Part shown: piece by piece, positions 31,910 to 42,175 of the stretch
Layout: every line of letters begins with the position of its first letter
Numbering within the stretch: position 1 is the first letter of the stretch
Source of the DNA: Heyndrickxia acidiproducens DSM 23148
GTDB lineage: Bacteria > Bacillota > Bacilli > Bacillales > Bacillaceae_C
DNA length: 45,275 nucleotides
NCBI RefSeq assembly: GCF_000374345.1
Contig: NZ_KB894002.1
Span: 1 to 45,275, forward strand
Direction: 5' to 3'
Position numbers and translations under genes: made by a program
The notes under the pieces: model-generated
Seen by the model: the letters and a program-made list of their open reading frames with translations, nothing else
What the model was told of the DNA's origin: nothing
Databases searched by the model: none

Positions 31910-31929
31910 CCTTATGTTTGCACATAAGG
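31910..31929. other. Perfect small hairpin between spoVE and murD
   Basis: CCTTATGT (31910-31917) and ACATAAGG (31922-31929) form an eight-base-pair stem with a four-base loop, without a T run on either side. It is probably not a terminator; it could be a transcript-processing or protein-binding site. It lies just downstream of the murD stop. Confidence 0.5.
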
Positions 31930-31946
31930 ATCCCTTGGCCAAGCCC

Positions 31947-33302
31947 TTACCTTAACTTATGCACGGCATCAATGAAAATATCACCACGAATTTCAAAAGA
32001 TTTGTACTGGTCCCAGCTGGCACAGGCAGGCGACAGTAGCACCACATCTCCCGGTTCCGATAATTCATAGGCTGGCAGAACCGCCTTTTCAACGTTTTCA
32101 ACCCGTTTAATCGTTTCAATTCCCGCTTTTTTAGCGGTGCTTTCCAATTTTGGCGCGGTTTCTCCGAAAGTGATCAACGCTTTTACATATTTGAGGCTTG
32201 GAATCAACTCGTCGAATCCGTTCCCGCGGTCAAGTCCGCCGGCAAGGAGGATGACAGGCTGATGAAACGCTTTTAACGCACTTTCGCAGGCAAGGATATT
32301 GGTTGCCTTTGAATCATTGTAAAACTTGCGCCCATTTATTTCACCAATATACTGTGTGCGGTGTTTCACGCCCTTAAATGTCGTTAATACTTCGCGGATG
32401 GCTTCATTGCCGGCTCCCATTAATTTCGAAGCCGCAACAGCTGCCAAAATATTTTCGAGATTATGGTCACCCGGGAGCATGATCTCGCTGCGGCTGATTA
32501 TTTTTTCGCCCTTCCACGTGATCACGCCGTCTTTTACCGAGCAGCCGTCTTGCAAATATTCTTTTGTGGAAAACGGAATAATTTTTGCTTTCGTGAATGA
32601 AACAAGATCCCACAGTTCAGGCTGGGTATGGTTTAAAATCAGATAATCCGATTCGAGCTGGTTCCTGGTAATATTTGATTTGGCTTTCGCATAGGCTTGT
32701 TTTGTACCATGGTAATCGAGATGGGCTTCATATATATTTGTAATGATTGCAATATGCGGCCTGAAGGTTTCGACCCCCATCAGCTGAAAAGAAGACAATT
32801 CCACGATCATCTGCTGGTCCGGCCTTGCTTTTTGCGCCACTTCTGATGCTACCGTTCCAATATTTCCGGCGATTAACGGATCAAGATTGCGGTCCGCCTC
32901 AAAAATTTTATAAATCAATGTCGTTGTCGTGGTTTTTCCGTTTGTCCCTGTTATGCCGACGATTTCACTTTCTGCAATTTTATATGCCAGTTCAATCTCG
33001 GTAATGATCGGGATGCCTTTTGCAATCGCCCCGGCAACTAACGGGTTCGTATACGGGATCCCCGGGTTTTTCACAATGAGCTCGAACCCCTCATCCAGAA
33101 GTTCAATCGGATGGCTGCCGCAAATCACTTTAATCCCCTGTTCCAACAACCCCTGTGCTTGTGTATTTTCTTCCAGAGGCTTGTAATCATTGACCGTCAC
33201 AAAAGCCCCGAGTTTATGCAAAAGCGAGGCAGCACTGACCCCGCTTTTTGCCAACCCGAGCACCAATACTTTTTTATGCTGGTATTCATTTACTAATTTC
33301 AT
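31947..33302 (-). CDS. murD: UDP-MurNAc-L-alanine:D-glutamate ligase MurD
   Basis: Adds D-glutamate to the stem peptide. The 451-residue protein starts MKLVNEYQHKKVLVLGLAKSG behind GAGGTGG at ATG 33302 and has the ATP loop [15 protein letters not shown] frame extending to 33383 has no family support. It follows mraY by two bases. Confidence 0.97.
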   Translation of the reverse strand: MKLVNEYQHKKVLVLGLAKSGVSAASLLHKLGAFVTVNDYKPLEENTQAQGLLEQGIKVICGSHPIELLDEGFELIVKNPGIPYTNPLVAGAIAKGIPIITEIELAYKIAESEIVGITGTNGKTTTTTLIYKIFEADRNLDPLIAGNIGTVASEVAQKARPDQQMIVELSSFQLMGVETFRPHIAIITNIYEAHLDYHGTKQAYAKAKSNITRNQLESDYLILNHTQPELWDLVSFTKAKIIPFSTKEYLQDGCSVKDGVITWKGEKIISRSEIMLPGDHNLENILAAVAASKLMGAGNEAIREVLTTFKGVKHRTQYIGEINGRKFYNDSKATNILACESALKAFHQPVILLAGGLDRGNGFDELIPSLKYVKALITFGETAPKLESTAKKAGIETIKRVENVEKAVLPAYELSEPGDVVLLSPACASWDQYKSFEIRGDIFIDAVHKLR

Positions 33303-33304
33303 TT

Positions 33305-34279
33305 TTACATCCACACCTCGATATAGATTCCTAAGATCGCACACAGCAGGCCGACTGCCCAGAATGTCACGACGACACGCCACTCGGACCAGCCGGCCAG
33401 TTCATAATGGTGGTGCAGCGGGCTCATTCGGAAAATCCTTTTGCCCGTCGTCTTAAATGATATCACTTGCAGTATGACAGACAAGGTCTCAATGACAAAA
33501 ACCCCGCCAATAATGATGAGAAGGATTTCCAGATTGGTTAAAATCGACACCGTTGCAATCGCACCGCCGAGCGCGAGCGATCCGGTGTCGCCCATAAACA
33601 CTTTTGCCGGGTGTGCATTAAAGACAAGAAAGCCGAGCACAGCACCAACGACAGCGACTGAGAATAAAGCAATATCAAATTGTGACTGGTTCCACGCCAG
33701 AATTGCAAAAGCGCCAAAAGCAATCGCTGTTGTGCCGGAGACAAGGCCGTCAAGCCCATCCGTCAAGTTCACCGCATTGGAGAACCCGACAAGCCAGAAA
33801 ATGATCAGCACAACATAAAACCAGCCGAGATCAACCGAATCGTTTGTAAAGGGAATGGAGACTTCCGAGGACAAATGTGCCTGTCTGAAAATCATGTAAA
33901 AGATCACCGAAACAATAATCTGGCCGAGCAGCTTTTGCTTGGAAGTCAGACCCAGGTTTCTTTTCATGACCACTTTGATGAAATCATCCAGAAAGCCCAA
34001 TAGCCCAAACCCGAATGTAACGAGCAGGAGCAAATACGTTTTCACAGTTGGCTCTGCAAATTTCCCGGTCATTATAAGTGTCGTGGCCAGAATCGAGAGC
34101 AAAATCACAACCCCGCCCATGGTCGGCGTCCCCGATTTTTTCTGGTGGGATTTCGGCCCTTCTTCACGAATACTCTGCCCGAATTTCAGCCTTCTTAAAA
34201 AAGGGATAAAAATGGGGGACAACAGCACGGAAATTAAAAATGCCATCAATGTCGTAAAAAAGATGACCTGCTCCATCAT
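33305..34279 (-). CDS. mraY: Phospho-MurNAc-pentapeptide transferase MraY
   Basis: Polytopic enzyme that makes lipid I. The 324-residue protein has about ten hydrophobic segments, a DDFIK block, NLTDGLDGL and HHHYE, all conserved in MraY. Its ATG overlaps the stop of the upstream MurF-like gene (ATGA), so translation is coupled to it. Confidence 0.97.
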   Translation of the reverse strand: MMEQVIFFTTLMAFLISVLLSPIFIPFLRRLKFGQSIREEGPKSHQKKSGTPTMGGVVILLSILATTLIMTGKFAEPTVKTYLLLLVTFGFGLLGFLDDFIKVVMKRNLGLTSKQKLLGQIIVSVIFYMIFRQAHLSSEVSIPFTNDSVDLGWFYVVLIIFWLVGFSNAVNLTDGLDGLVSGTTAIAFGAFAILAWNQSQFDIALFSVAVVGAVLGFLVFNAHPAKVFMGDTGSLALGGAIATVSILTNLEILLIIIGGVFVIETLSVILQVISFKTTGKRIFRMSPLHHHYELAGWSEWRVVVTFWAVGLLCAILGIYIEVWM

Positions 34280-34731
34280 GCCCGCCCCCTCCCTTCCATT
34301 TGGCGCGCAGCACGAGCCAGTAACTGCCGCGTACTTGCTGCTGACAAGTCATATGTATAAGGTTCGGATTTGCCATCCGGTGCATAAAAAATAAATGATG
34401 TCTTCATTTCACGATCCTTACTTTCTAATTGATTTATATAATGCTGCATGACCTTTAAAAATCCGCCGGCAAGATTATCCGCTGCAAAAAGCGGAAAATC
34501 ATTGGGAATGTTGCGGGGAACCGGCACATCTTTTTGCCAAAGCGCCGCAATTGCTCCGTTTTCAATCGCCCGGTTTATATCCGCTTTTCCGGCAAGCGGG
34601 ATGTATAATCCCTTCGGCTGCCTTTCATCAGCAAATATGCAGACAGTTTGAAAGTGCATTTCCAAATCTTTTACGCCGCGGATGTGACTGAAATGACGAT
34701 AGACGTCCCCGTAAGATAACAATGGCTTCAC
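34276..34731 (-). CDS. Stand-alone Mur-ligase N-terminal-domain protein (MurF-like)
   Basis: A 151-residue protein between murE and mraY. Residues about 28-105 follow the UDP-precursor-binding N-domain of MurF/Mur[20 protein letters not shown], then [21 protein letters not shown] and [19 protein letters not shown]. It lacks the ATP loop (GxxGKT) and the whole ligase core, and the last 45 residues have no family match I recognise. GTG 34731 overlaps the murE stop (GTGA) and its stop overlaps the mraY start. It may bind UDP-MurNAc-peptides or act as a scaffold; catalysis is unlikely. True murF is expected elsewhere, as in Bacillus. Confidence 0.8.
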   Translation of the reverse strand: MKPLLSYGDVYRHFSHIRGVKDLEMHFQTVCIFADERQPKGLYIPLAGKADINRAIENGAIAALWQKDVPVPRNIPNDFPLFAADNLAGGFLKVMQHYINQLESKDREMKTSFIFYAPDGKSEPYTYDLSAASTRQLLARAARQMEGRGRA

Positions 34732-36185
34732 CGCTCCTTTATCATGTCCAGCGCTACTTTTCTGTCATCAAAATCATGTACTTCACTACCAATGATCTGA
34801 TAAGTCTCATGGCCTTTTCCGGCAATGATGACAACATCCCCTTTCTGCGCGCGGCTGACAGCTGTTTTAATCGCTTCCCTGCGGTCGGGAATGACATCAT
34901 ATGCCAATCCTTTTACGCCTGCTTCCATTTCGCGCAGGATTTCAAGCGGGTCTTCGCTGCGCGGATTATCCGATGTAAAAATTGCATCGGTTGCATATTG
35001 ACAGGCAATTTTTGCCATGACCGGACGTTTTGTTTTATCGCGGTCCCCGCCGCAGCCGACAACAACAAAGATTTTTTTCTTTGCGAACTGCTGTACAGTT
35101 TTCAATACATTTTCAAGGCTGTCAGGGGTATGGGCATAATCCACAATCACCGTAAAATCCTGTCCGCCTTTTACAAGTTCAAAGCGGCCCCTGACGCCTT
35201 CCATTTCTTCCACTGATTTCACAATCGAGGAAAGCGGAACATTGGAGATACAGCCCGCAGCAACCGCAGCCAGCACATTATACACGCTGAATTTTCCAAC
35301 CAGCTGCAGATTCACTTCCTGTTCTTCATACGGTGTGACAAGCGTAAAAGTGGTACCGTGCGCATGCATGTCAATATTTTTCGCCATGAAGTCGGCAGGC
35401 GCATCAATCCCATAAGTAACGACCGGCGCTGCCGTCACTTGTTCAAATTCCTTTGAGGCCGGATCATCCGCATTTAAAACGGCATATTTCGGTTTGTTTT
35501 GATTATAAGAATTGCCTAGTTGCGAAAATAATAAACTCTTGGCGCGCCGGTATTCCGCCATTGTCTTGTGATAATCGAGATGGTCCTGCGTAAGATTTGT
35601 AAATACCGCAATATCGTAATCACAGCCATGTACCCTGCCCTGAATGAGCGCATGGGAAGATACCTCCATGACACAGTCTGTTACATGTTTTTCCACCATT
35701 TCATGGAAAGTTTTTTGCAAGGTTAAGCTGTCCGGAGTTGTATTTTTGGTTTTAAAGGTTTCATCACCGATTTTCATATACATGGTGCCGATCAGGCCGG
35801 TGCATCTGCCCGCGTCACGGTAGATTTTTTCAATAATATGGCTTGTTGTTGTTTTCCCGTTCGTGCCGGTAATGCCGACCATATGCAATTGGCGTGAAGG
35901 CTGGCCGTAAAAAACATCCGATAGAATCGCCATTGCCCGTTTTGTGTCTTTTACAACAATGACCGGAACACCGAGCTCCATCGGCTTTTCTGCCAAAACA
36001 GCCGCAGCTCCTCTTGCAACGGCATCTTTGGCAAATTCATGCCCGTCAACCGTCCAGCCTTTGATGCAGATAAACAGGCTGTTTTCTGTTACAAGCCGGT
36101 TATCCTGGGCGAGGCCGCTAATTTCAGGATTTTCTTTTGGTAGATGTGCAAACGGCAGCGCGCGTATTAATGTATGTAATTTCAT
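34728..36185 (-). CDS. murE: UDP-MurNAc-tripeptide synthetase MurE (meso-DAP type)
   Basis: Adds meso-diaminopimelate to UDP-MurNAc-Ala-Glu. The 485-residue protein has the ATP loop [13 protein letters not shown] near residue 104 and the DAP-selecting motif DNPR in [14 protein letters not shown], which shows a meso-DAP peptidoglycan. It starts at ATG 36185 behind AGGAAGGG and is coupled to the MurF-like gene downstream. Confidence 0.97.
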   Translation of the reverse strand: MKLHTLIRALPFAHLPKENPEISGLAQDNRLVTENSLFICIKGWTVDGHEFAKDAVARGAAAVLAEKPMELGVPVIVVKDTKRAMAILSDVFYGQPSRQLHMVGITGTNGKTTTSHIIEKIYRDAGRCTGLIGTMYMKIGDETFKTKNTTPDSLTLQKTFHEMVEKHVTDCVMEVSSHALIQGRVHGCDYDIAVFTNLTQDHLDYHKTMAEYRRAKSLLFSQLGNSYNQNKPKYAVLNADDPASKEFEQVTAAPVVTYGIDAPADFMAKNIDMHAHGTTFTLVTPYEEQEVNLQLVGKFSVYNVLAAVAAGCISNVPLSSIVKSVEEMEGVRGRFELVKGGQDFTVIVDYAHTPDSLENVLKTVQQFAKKKIFVVVGCGGDRDKTKRPVMAKIACQYATDAIFTSDNPRSEDPLEILREMEAGVKGLAYDVIPDRREAIKTAVSRAQKGDVVIIAGKGHETYQIIGSEVHDFDDRKVALDMIKER

Positions 36186-36510
36186 TTCATTTCAACCCTT
36201 CCTGCAGCAAGCAATGTAACTCAAGTTGCCATTCTAACACAGTCCCTTTCTATTTTACATAAAAATAGCCCATTAAGCTATGAAGCACAGGAGATATTTT
36301 AAAAAAGTTTTCGCTAAAGCCTTTCCATTTTTTCATGGTGTTTAAAGCTCCCCAAAAAAAGGCGCCGGCGACAGGAAAAATCGTATCAGGCTAACCTGCT
36401 GTCAGTAAAGTCAAAGGGCGGGCCCGGTGGCGAGATCATTTCGAACTGCCACAGGTCCACGCGCTATAAGCCTTTCCAATCGCAGTGGGCGCGCACGATG
36501 TTGTTTTTTC
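36186..36510. repeat. spoVD-murE gap with GC-rich hairpins between direct repeats
   Basis: About 325 bases with no gene seen. Two near-identical direct repeats, CGCTAAAGCCTTTCCA (36312-36327) and CGCTATAAGCCTTTCCA (36462-36478), flank a GC-rich core. The core contains a long imperfect stem (GTGGC with GCCAC plus outer pairs, about 36423-36457) and a CAGG/CCTG hairpin near 36388-36400. The arrangement looks like a small inserted element or REP-like structure. A T run on the minus strand near 36355 may serve as a weak terminator. Confidence 0.5.
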
Positions 36511-38427
36511 TTATTTCATCAGTAGCCTGATCGTCGAGCCCTCTTCGACTTTTGTGCCGGGTTCCGGGGACTGTTTGACGACTTTGCTGCCGCTGCCGCT
36601 GATATCCAGTTTAAAATCGTAGTAGCCGTTGACGATCTCATCTTTTGACTGCCCGATTAAATTGGGGACTTTGACGGAAGGTGTTTCGAAATAACTCTTT
36701 TCTTTTTCTATTTGATTCTTGCTTGGCTTTACACCCATCGCACGCAGGCTGTCGCCGATAATCGTGCCGGCGATCGGCGCAGCGACCTGGCCCCCGAACT
36801 GGACTGTGTTTTTCGGGTTATCAACAGCCAGATAAACGACAATTTTCGGATTGTTGGCAGGCGCAAACCCGATAAAAGACAGCACGTAGTTGTTTTCCAA
36901 ATAACGCCCGTTTTTTGCTTTCTGGGCAGTCCCTGTTTTTCCGCCGACCCGGTAACCGTCGACATAGGCATTTTTACCGGTACCCTGCGCAACAACCGTT
37001 TCCAGCGCATAGCGGATTTGTTTCGATGTGTTTTCCGAGATCACCCTTTTCTTGGCAACAGGCGTCTTCCGCATCACCACTTCTCCTGTTGAGGGATCCA
37101 CCAGTTCCTTAGCAATATACGGTTTGTATAGAATCCCGCCGTTCACTGCTGCCGACACTGCGGCTACCTGCTGGATCGGCGTCACGGATACCCCCTGCCC
37201 GAAAGCAGTCGTCGCCAATTCGACCGGACCGACACGGTTCAGGTTAAACAAAATCCCGGAAGCTTCACCCGAAAGATCGACGCCGGTCCTTTTTCCGAAG
37301 CCAAAATTGTGGATATAATCAAATAGCGCCTTTTTCCCCAGTCTTTCCCCTAATTCCACAAAACCCGGGTTGCAGGAATTTTGAACCACTTCGAGGAAGG
37401 TCTCACTGCCATGGCCTCCCCTTTTCCAACAATGCAGCGTCGACCCGCCGACTTCCACAGCGCCGGAATCGTAAAACTTATCTTTTTCCAAGTCAACTTT
37501 CTTTTCTTCAAGTGCGGCCGCAAGCGTAATGATTTTAAATGTAGACCCCGGCTCATATGTGCTCCATATTGGGAGATTGCGGTTATATACTTCCTGTGAT
37601 ACATTTCTATATTTGTCCGGCTGGTAGGTCGGCCGGCTTGACATGCCGAGAAGTTCACCGGTGTTCGGATTCATGGCAATGGCAATCAAGCCATCAGGGT
37701 GGTATTTCTTTTCCGCATTGTCCAATTCCCGTTCAATAATCGTTTGTACTTTTGTATCGACCGTTAGTTTTAAATCCAGGCCGTCTTTCGGCGCTTCATA
37801 TTCATCCGACATATCCGACATTTTCTGCTTGCCTTTCGCATCGGTATAAAACTCCACCGCCCCTTTTTTTCCGCTCAGCACATCATCATAATACAGTTCC
37901 AGACCGGTCAGGCCCTGGTTATCTGAACCGGTAAAACCGAGAACATGGGATAAGTACCGCCCAAACGGATAGTATCGTTTGGAATCCTCCGCAATATATA
38001 CGCCGGGCAATCTTAAATTACGCACAGTATTCGCTTTTTCGTTGGATATTTTTCTCCCTTCTTTGATCCTGACAATCAAAGTGGCTTTCGTAATTTCCTT
38101 ATAAATTTTTTCTTTGTCGGTACCTAACGCCAGCCCGAGTTTTTCAGCCGTTTCTGCCGGGTCTTTGATCTGTCTGGGGAGCACAAAAATCGTCGGTGCG
38201 CTTTGATTGGACGCAATTGCCACCCCGTTCCGATCCTCAATTTTCCCGCGTTCCCCTTCAAAAGGAATGCTCCTGCTCCAAAGTTCTTTTGCCCTGTTTG
38301 TCAGCATATCGCCTAAAGCAAATTGTACATACCCCAACCTGGCGTCGATAATACTGAATATCACGATTCCGAAAAGTAGTACAAAAACAAGCCGTTTTCT
38401 TACCGTTACATTTGATACACGCTTCAA
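36511..38427 (-). CDS. spoVD: Sporulation-specific class B PBP SpoVD
   Basis: Membrane-bound transpeptidase for spore cortex synthesis, partner of SpoVE. The 638-residue protein has an N-terminal membrane helix (about residues 12-29), a PBP dimerisation domain, and transpeptidase motifs STFK at 295-298, SCN at 351-353 and KTG near 497. It ends in one C-terminal PASTA domain (VKVPNLIGQSKDEI...). TTG 38427 follows GAGGAGG. One PASTA domain fits SpoVD as opposed to PbpB, which has two. Confidence 0.96.
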   Translation of the reverse strand: MKRVSNVTVRKRLVFVLLFGIVIFSIIDARLGYVQFALGDMLTNRAKELWSRSIPFEGERGKIEDRNGVAIASNQSAPTIFVLPRQIKDPAETAEKLGLALGTDKEKIYKEITKATLIVRIKEGRKISNEKANTVRNLRLPGVYIAEDSKRYYPFGRYLSHVLGFTGSDNQGLTGLELYYDDVLSGKKGAVEFYTDAKGKQKMSDMSDEYEAPKDGLDLKLTVDTKVQTIIERELDNAEKKYHPDGLIAIAMNPNTGELLGMSSRPTYQPDKYRNVSQEVYNRNLPIWSTYEPGSTFKIITLAAALEEKKVDLEKDKFYDSGAVEVGGSTLHCWKRGGHGSETFLEVVQNSCNPGFVELGERLGKKALFDYIHNFGFGKRTGVDLSGEASGILFNLNRVGPVELATTAFGQGVSVTPIQQVAAVSAAVNGGILYKPYIAKELVDPSTGEVVMRKTPVAKKRVISENTSKQIRYALETVVAQGTGKNAYVDGYRVGGKTGTAQKAKNGRYLENNYVLSFIGFAPANNPKIVVYLAVDNPKNTVQFGGQVAAPIAGTIIGDSLRAMGVKPSKNQIEKEKSYFETPSVKVPNLIGQSKDEIVNGYYDFKLDISGSGSKVVKQSPEPGTKVEEGSTIRLLMK

Positions 38428-38644
38428 AACCGCGCCTCCTCACTCGTACTGTCTGCCTATGTTTTCAGCCCCGTAATCAGCTTTTTATCTACTGCAGCGT
38501 TGAATAAGCCAATACCAGAATGGACATTTTTTCTGTATGCCAGATTATATGCTTGTACTTTTCCACATAGTACCTCTATGGGACGCGCGGCGGTGAAACG
38601 GCTTCAGACCGGGAATTTGGCAGCGGGCAACTATTTCAGCGCAC

Positions 38645-38677
38645 ACAAAAGGCAAGCCCTGAAATTCCAGGCTTGCC
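38645..38677 (-). terminator. Terminator of the mraZ-pbpB group
   Basis: GGCAAGCC pairs with GGCTTGCC and is followed on the minus strand by TTTTGTG, directly after the pbpB stop. spoVD therefore probably has its own sporulation promoter in the 38430-38640 gap, although I see no convincing sigma-E sequence there. Confidence 0.82.
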
Positions 38678-38690
38678 ATGGATTGTTCCG

Positions 38691-40832
38691 TTATGGTTTT
38701 TTAAATTGCACAGTGAGCGTTTGATCCGGTTTTACTTTCGATCTTGCGGTGATGCTTTGCGAGACTGCGTAACCTTCGCCGTTCATGTTCAGTTTCAGCC
38801 CCAACAGTTTGGCTGCATTCATTACATCACGCTTTGCCCAGCCTTTAAAATCAGGGACGGTTTCGGATCCATTGGTTTTGAGCAGCACTTTTTCGTTTTG
38901 CAGCATCTTCTTTTCTTTAGCCGGCAGCTGTGTTTGCACAGTATCGCCGTCCCCCAATACAACCGGCGTGAGTTGCAATTCCTTTACTTTTTCAGCCGCT
39001 TCTGAAACGCCTGTGCCGGTTAAATCCGGAAGCGTAGCTGCCTTTACGGTTTCCATTTTTCCCGGTTTAATGTTTAAGTACTGCAGGCTGTTTTTCATCA
39101 CCGGGTTGAACAATTCCTTGACCGGTTCTGATCCGAGCTTGCCGGCTTTTAAATGCGGCTGCTGGACAACCGCATAGACGATTAACTTCGGATCATTCTT
39201 TGGCGCCATGCCCAAAAAAGAAAAAATATAATTGTCTGTCCCGTATAAATAACCGCTCCCGTTTGGATTCGGGATTTGCGCGGTACCGGTTTTGCCGGTA
39301 ACAGAATACCCCGGGATATTATAGGCGGTGCCGGTTCCTGTTTTTTTGTTTGTCACAACCGTCCGCAAATAATCACGTACCTTTTTAGCGGTTGCTGCTG
39401 TAATCGGATTTCCCGCAACAACCGGTTTGGCTTTGATTACTTTCCCGGTAGCGGGATGAACAATTTTATCGACCACATAGGGTTTCATCATTTTCCCGTC
39501 ATTGGCGACTGCCGTTGCCGCCTGTACCATCTGCAAGGCGGTGACGGTCGTGCCCTGGCCGAATGTAGTTGTATACCGTTCGACCGGATATTGATAGAGG
39601 ATTTTCCCGGAAGCTTCATTTGGCAGGCCGATCTTTGTCTGCTGCCCGAAACCAAATGCTTTTAAATACTGCTTAAACTTATCCTGTTTAATTGAATCAA
39701 GCAGCGTGGCAAATGCGACATTGGACGAGCGCTGCAGGCCCTCAAGGAAGGTAATCCTGCCCCAGCCAACGCCGCCGTTATGGTCTTTAATCGGATTTGG
39801 GACGTTCTTAACATGGAACTCCCCGGATTTATAGGTAGCATTCGGATTAAAAACGCCTTCCTGGACGGCTGCTGCCAACGTGAAAATTTTCATTGTTGAT
39901 CCCGGTTCATAGGCCGTCTCTACCGCTTCATTATGCCAGGAATTATTCAGGCCTGTTTTGGTTTCGGGATCAAAGTCCGGCCGCTGCCCCATCCCTAAGA
40001 TCTTCCCTGTTTTCGGATCGGCCACGACAACGATCATCTTTTTCGGATTGTATTCTTTCTGTACTTTGCTCATTGCGTCTTCCAAAAAAGATTGGATTTT
40101 TTTATCAATCGTGAGGTAGACATTTTCACCATTTTTCGGTTTTGTTACTTGATTGCTTGAATTTGGCAAAATATACCCCCAAAAATCCCCTTCATAGCGG
40201 ATTTTTCCATCTTTCCCCTGCAGGACACGATTCAAGCTTTGTTCAATGCCCATCTTGCCTTGCAGCTGGCCATTGTCGCCGTTTTTTTGCGCATAGCCGA
40301 CCAGATGGGAGGCAAATGAGCCGTTGGGATAGGCACGTTTGGAACTGGCCTCGAACGTAATGCCGGGAAGCTTTAGTTTTTCAATTTTGTTTTTTAAATC
40401 ATAGGAAATGTCCTGCCCGGCTTTTCCAAACTCGACTTGGTACTTTCCTTTTCTGGTCAGCAAATCGTAAATTTGCGATTCCGGCATATCGATATATTTA
40501 GCCAATTCTTCAGCTGCTTTTCGGGGATGGGTCACATGCTTCGGATGGCTGGGGTCAATCGTTGCTTTCGGGCTTAAGATCGCCACTAATTTGTAGGAGA
40601 CCACATTTTCGGCAATCACTTCCCCCTGGCTGTCGTAAATATTTCCCCGGCTGGCTTCAATCACATTGGTCCGCATGTACTTTTGTGCGGCTTTTGCAGC
40701 CAGTACTTTGCCATCCACTTGACCCGTAATCTGAATGGTTAAAAAACGCACGATTAAGATAAAAAAGAGCAGACCGAATATTATAAATAATATCGCTGCC
40801 CCCTTATTTGTATTCAGTTTTTTGGATCTCAT
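38691..40832 (-). CDS. pbpB: Division transpeptidase PbpB (PBP 2B)
   Basis: Essential septal class B PBP. The 713-residue protein has a membrane helix at about residues 13-34, the SxxK motif STMK at 312-315, SSN at 369-371, KTG in YSVTGKTGTAQ, and two C-terminal PASTA domains (TLPDLTGTGVSEAAEK..., TVPDFKGWAKRDVMN...). Its ATG overlaps the ftsL stop (ATGA), coupling the two septal partners. Confidence 0.97.
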   Translation of the reverse strand: MRSKKLNTNKGAAILFIIFGLLFFILIVRFLTIQITGQVDGKVLAAKAAQKYMRTNVIEASRGNIYDSQGEVIAENVVSYKLVAILSPKATIDPSHPKHVTHPRKAAEELAKYIDMPESQIYDLLTRKGKYQVEFGKAGQDISYDLKNKIEKLKLPGITFEASSKRAYPNGSFASHLVGYAQKNGDNGQLQGKMGIEQSLNRVLQGKDGKIRYEGDFWGYILPNSSNQVTKPKNGENVYLTIDKKIQSFLEDAMSKVQKEYNPKKMIVVVADPKTGKILGMGQRPDFDPETKTGLNNSWHNEAVETAYEPGSTMKIFTLAAAVQEGVFNPNATYKSGEFHVKNVPNPIKDHNGGVGWGRITFLEGLQRSSNVAFATLLDSIKQDKFKQYLKAFGFGQQTKIGLPNEASGKILYQYPVERYTTTFGQGTTVTALQMVQAATAVANDGKMMKPYVVDKIVHPATGKVIKAKPVVAGNPITAATAKKVRDYLRTVVTNKKTGTGTAYNIPGYSVTGKTGTAQIPNPNGSGYLYGTDNYIFSFLGMAPKNDPKLIVYAVVQQPHLKAGKLGSEPVKELFNPVMKNSLQYLNIKPGKMETVKAATLPDLTGTGVSEAAEKVKELQLTPVVLGDGDTVQTQLPAKEKKMLQNEKVLLKTNGSETVPDFKGWAKRDVMNAAKLLGLKLNMNGEGYAVSQSITARSKVKPDQTLTVQFKKP

Positions 40833-41194
40833 TTATTTTCAACAACCTTGACATTATTTTCATCAAGCTTTAATCCAAGTTCTTTGGCTTTTTTGTAGAT
40901 GCGGTCATACCGGCTTAAATCACTTACCTGCATTTTCAAATCATCGACGGCTTTATTTTTGCTATTGATCGTTGTTTTCGTATCTTCAATCGATTTATTG
41001 ACATTGTAGATGGCAGCTTCCGTTGAGATAATTTTGACGGCCATAAACACGACAAATAAGGCAAAAATACTTGCGATGATTTTTTCCCCTAAAGTGATCT
41101 GCGCTCTTCTTTTTAAAGGCTGCTGCTGAACTTCAACCTGTTTCTGCGTCTGCGTTTCCGAAGATGTTTTGGGTTGTCTGGCTAAATTACTCAA
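40829..41194 (-). CDS. ftsL: Cell-division protein FtsL
   Basis: Small bitopic protein of the divisome core. From a TTG at 41194, seven bases after GGAGG, it has 121 residues and aligns with the B. subtilis start MSNLA. It contains a basic stretch (RRAQITLGEK), one membrane helix (about residues 42-63) and a short periplasmic-side coiled coil with leucine spacing. The longer frame to 41293 runs into rsmH and is not supported. Confidence 0.92.
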   Translation of the reverse strand: MSNLARQPKTSSETQTQKQVEVQQQPLKRRAQITLGEKIIASIFALFVVFMAVKIISTEAAIYNVNKSIEDTKTTINSKNKAVDDLKMQVSDLSRYDRIYKKAKELGLKLDENNVKVVENK

Positions 41195-41216
41195 TAAGCT
41201 CCCTCCTCCTGAATTT

Positions 41217-42149
41217 TTAACATTTTTCTGCGATGCGCAGTTTGGCCGATCTTGACCGGTTGTTGATTTCCAACTCTTTCTCGCTTGGAACAATTGGTTT
41301 TCTCGTGATTAATTTTAACTCCGGTTCATAACCTTCCGGAATCACCGGCAGCCCATGCGGCAGGTCTTTCATACGGCTTTTCTCTTTAAAAATCGTTTTG
41401 CAGATCCGATCTTCCAATGAGTGGAACGTAATGACACTGATTCTGCCATGCGGGTTCAACAGGGAAATGGCCGCCGTCAGCGAATCCTCAAATGCGCCCA
41501 GTTCGTCATTGACAGCTATACGGATCGCCTGGAAAACCCGTTTGGCAGGATGGCCGCCCTTTCTTCGCGCCGGCGCCGGTATCGCTTCTTTAATGATATC
41601 AGCAAGCTGGCCAGTTGTTTGAATCAGTTCTTTTTTCCGGTGTGCCTCTATTTTGCGGGCAATCTGCTTGGAGAATTTCTCCTCCCCGTACCGGAAAAAG
41701 ATGCGGACCAAATCCTCATACGGCCATTCATTCACAACATCGTACGCTGTTAAAGCCGCATCCAGGTCCATCCTCATATCAAGTGGCGCGTCATAATGGT
41801 AGCTGAATCCGCGTTCCGGTGTGTCCAGCTGCGGGCTTGATACCCCTAAATCGTATAAAACCCCGTCAACACCATTTACACCCAGATTCTCCAATTCTTC
41901 TTTCAAAAACCGGAAATTGCTTTTGATAAATGTGATTTGGTTTTCATAGCGCTGTAATTTTTGTTTTGCATGGGCGATTGCTGTTTCATCCTGGTCGAAA
42001 GCATAAACATGGCCCTTGTGCGATAATTTTGAAAGCAAGTATTCACTATGGCCGCCGCCGCCGAGCGTACAGTCCGCATAAATGCCGTCCGGCTGCACGT
42101 TTAAGCCGTCGACTGTCTCTTTTAATAAGACAGTTGTGTGTTCAAACAT
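41217..42149 (-). CDS. rsmH: 16S rRNA (cytosine-1402-N4) methyltransferase RsmH (MraW)
   Basis: S-adenosylmethionine-dependent methyltransferase acting on 16S rRNA C1402. The 310-residue protein starts [16 protein letters not shown] at ATG 42149 behind AGGTGA. It shows the SAM loop [14 protein letters not shown] near residue 31 and the conserved [13 protein letters not shown] block ([18 protein letters not shown]). It follows mraZ by 26 bases in the usual order. Confidence 0.97.
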   Translation of the reverse strand: MFEHTTVLLKETVDGLNVQPDGIYADCTLGGGGHSEYLLSKLSHKGHVYAFDQDETAIAHAKQKLQRYENQITFIKSNFRFLKEELENLGVNGVDGVLYDLGVSSPQLDTPERGFSYHYDAPLDMRMDLDAALTAYDVVNEWPYEDLVRIFFRYGEEKFSKQIARKIEAHRKKELIQTTGQLADIIKEAIPAPARRKGGHPAKRVFQAIRIAVNDELGAFEDSLTAAISLLNPHGRISVITFHSLEDRICKTIFKEKSRMKDLPHGLPVIPEGYEPELKLITRKPIVPSEKELEINNRSRSAKLRIAEKC

Positions 42150-42175
42150 ACGTATCACCTATCCAATCGAAATGG

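Noticed and set aside
34276..34731. Calling the gene between murE and mraY a functional MurF
   Set aside because: Only the N-domain is present; the ATP loop and ligase core are missing, and Bacillus murF normally lies elsewhere.
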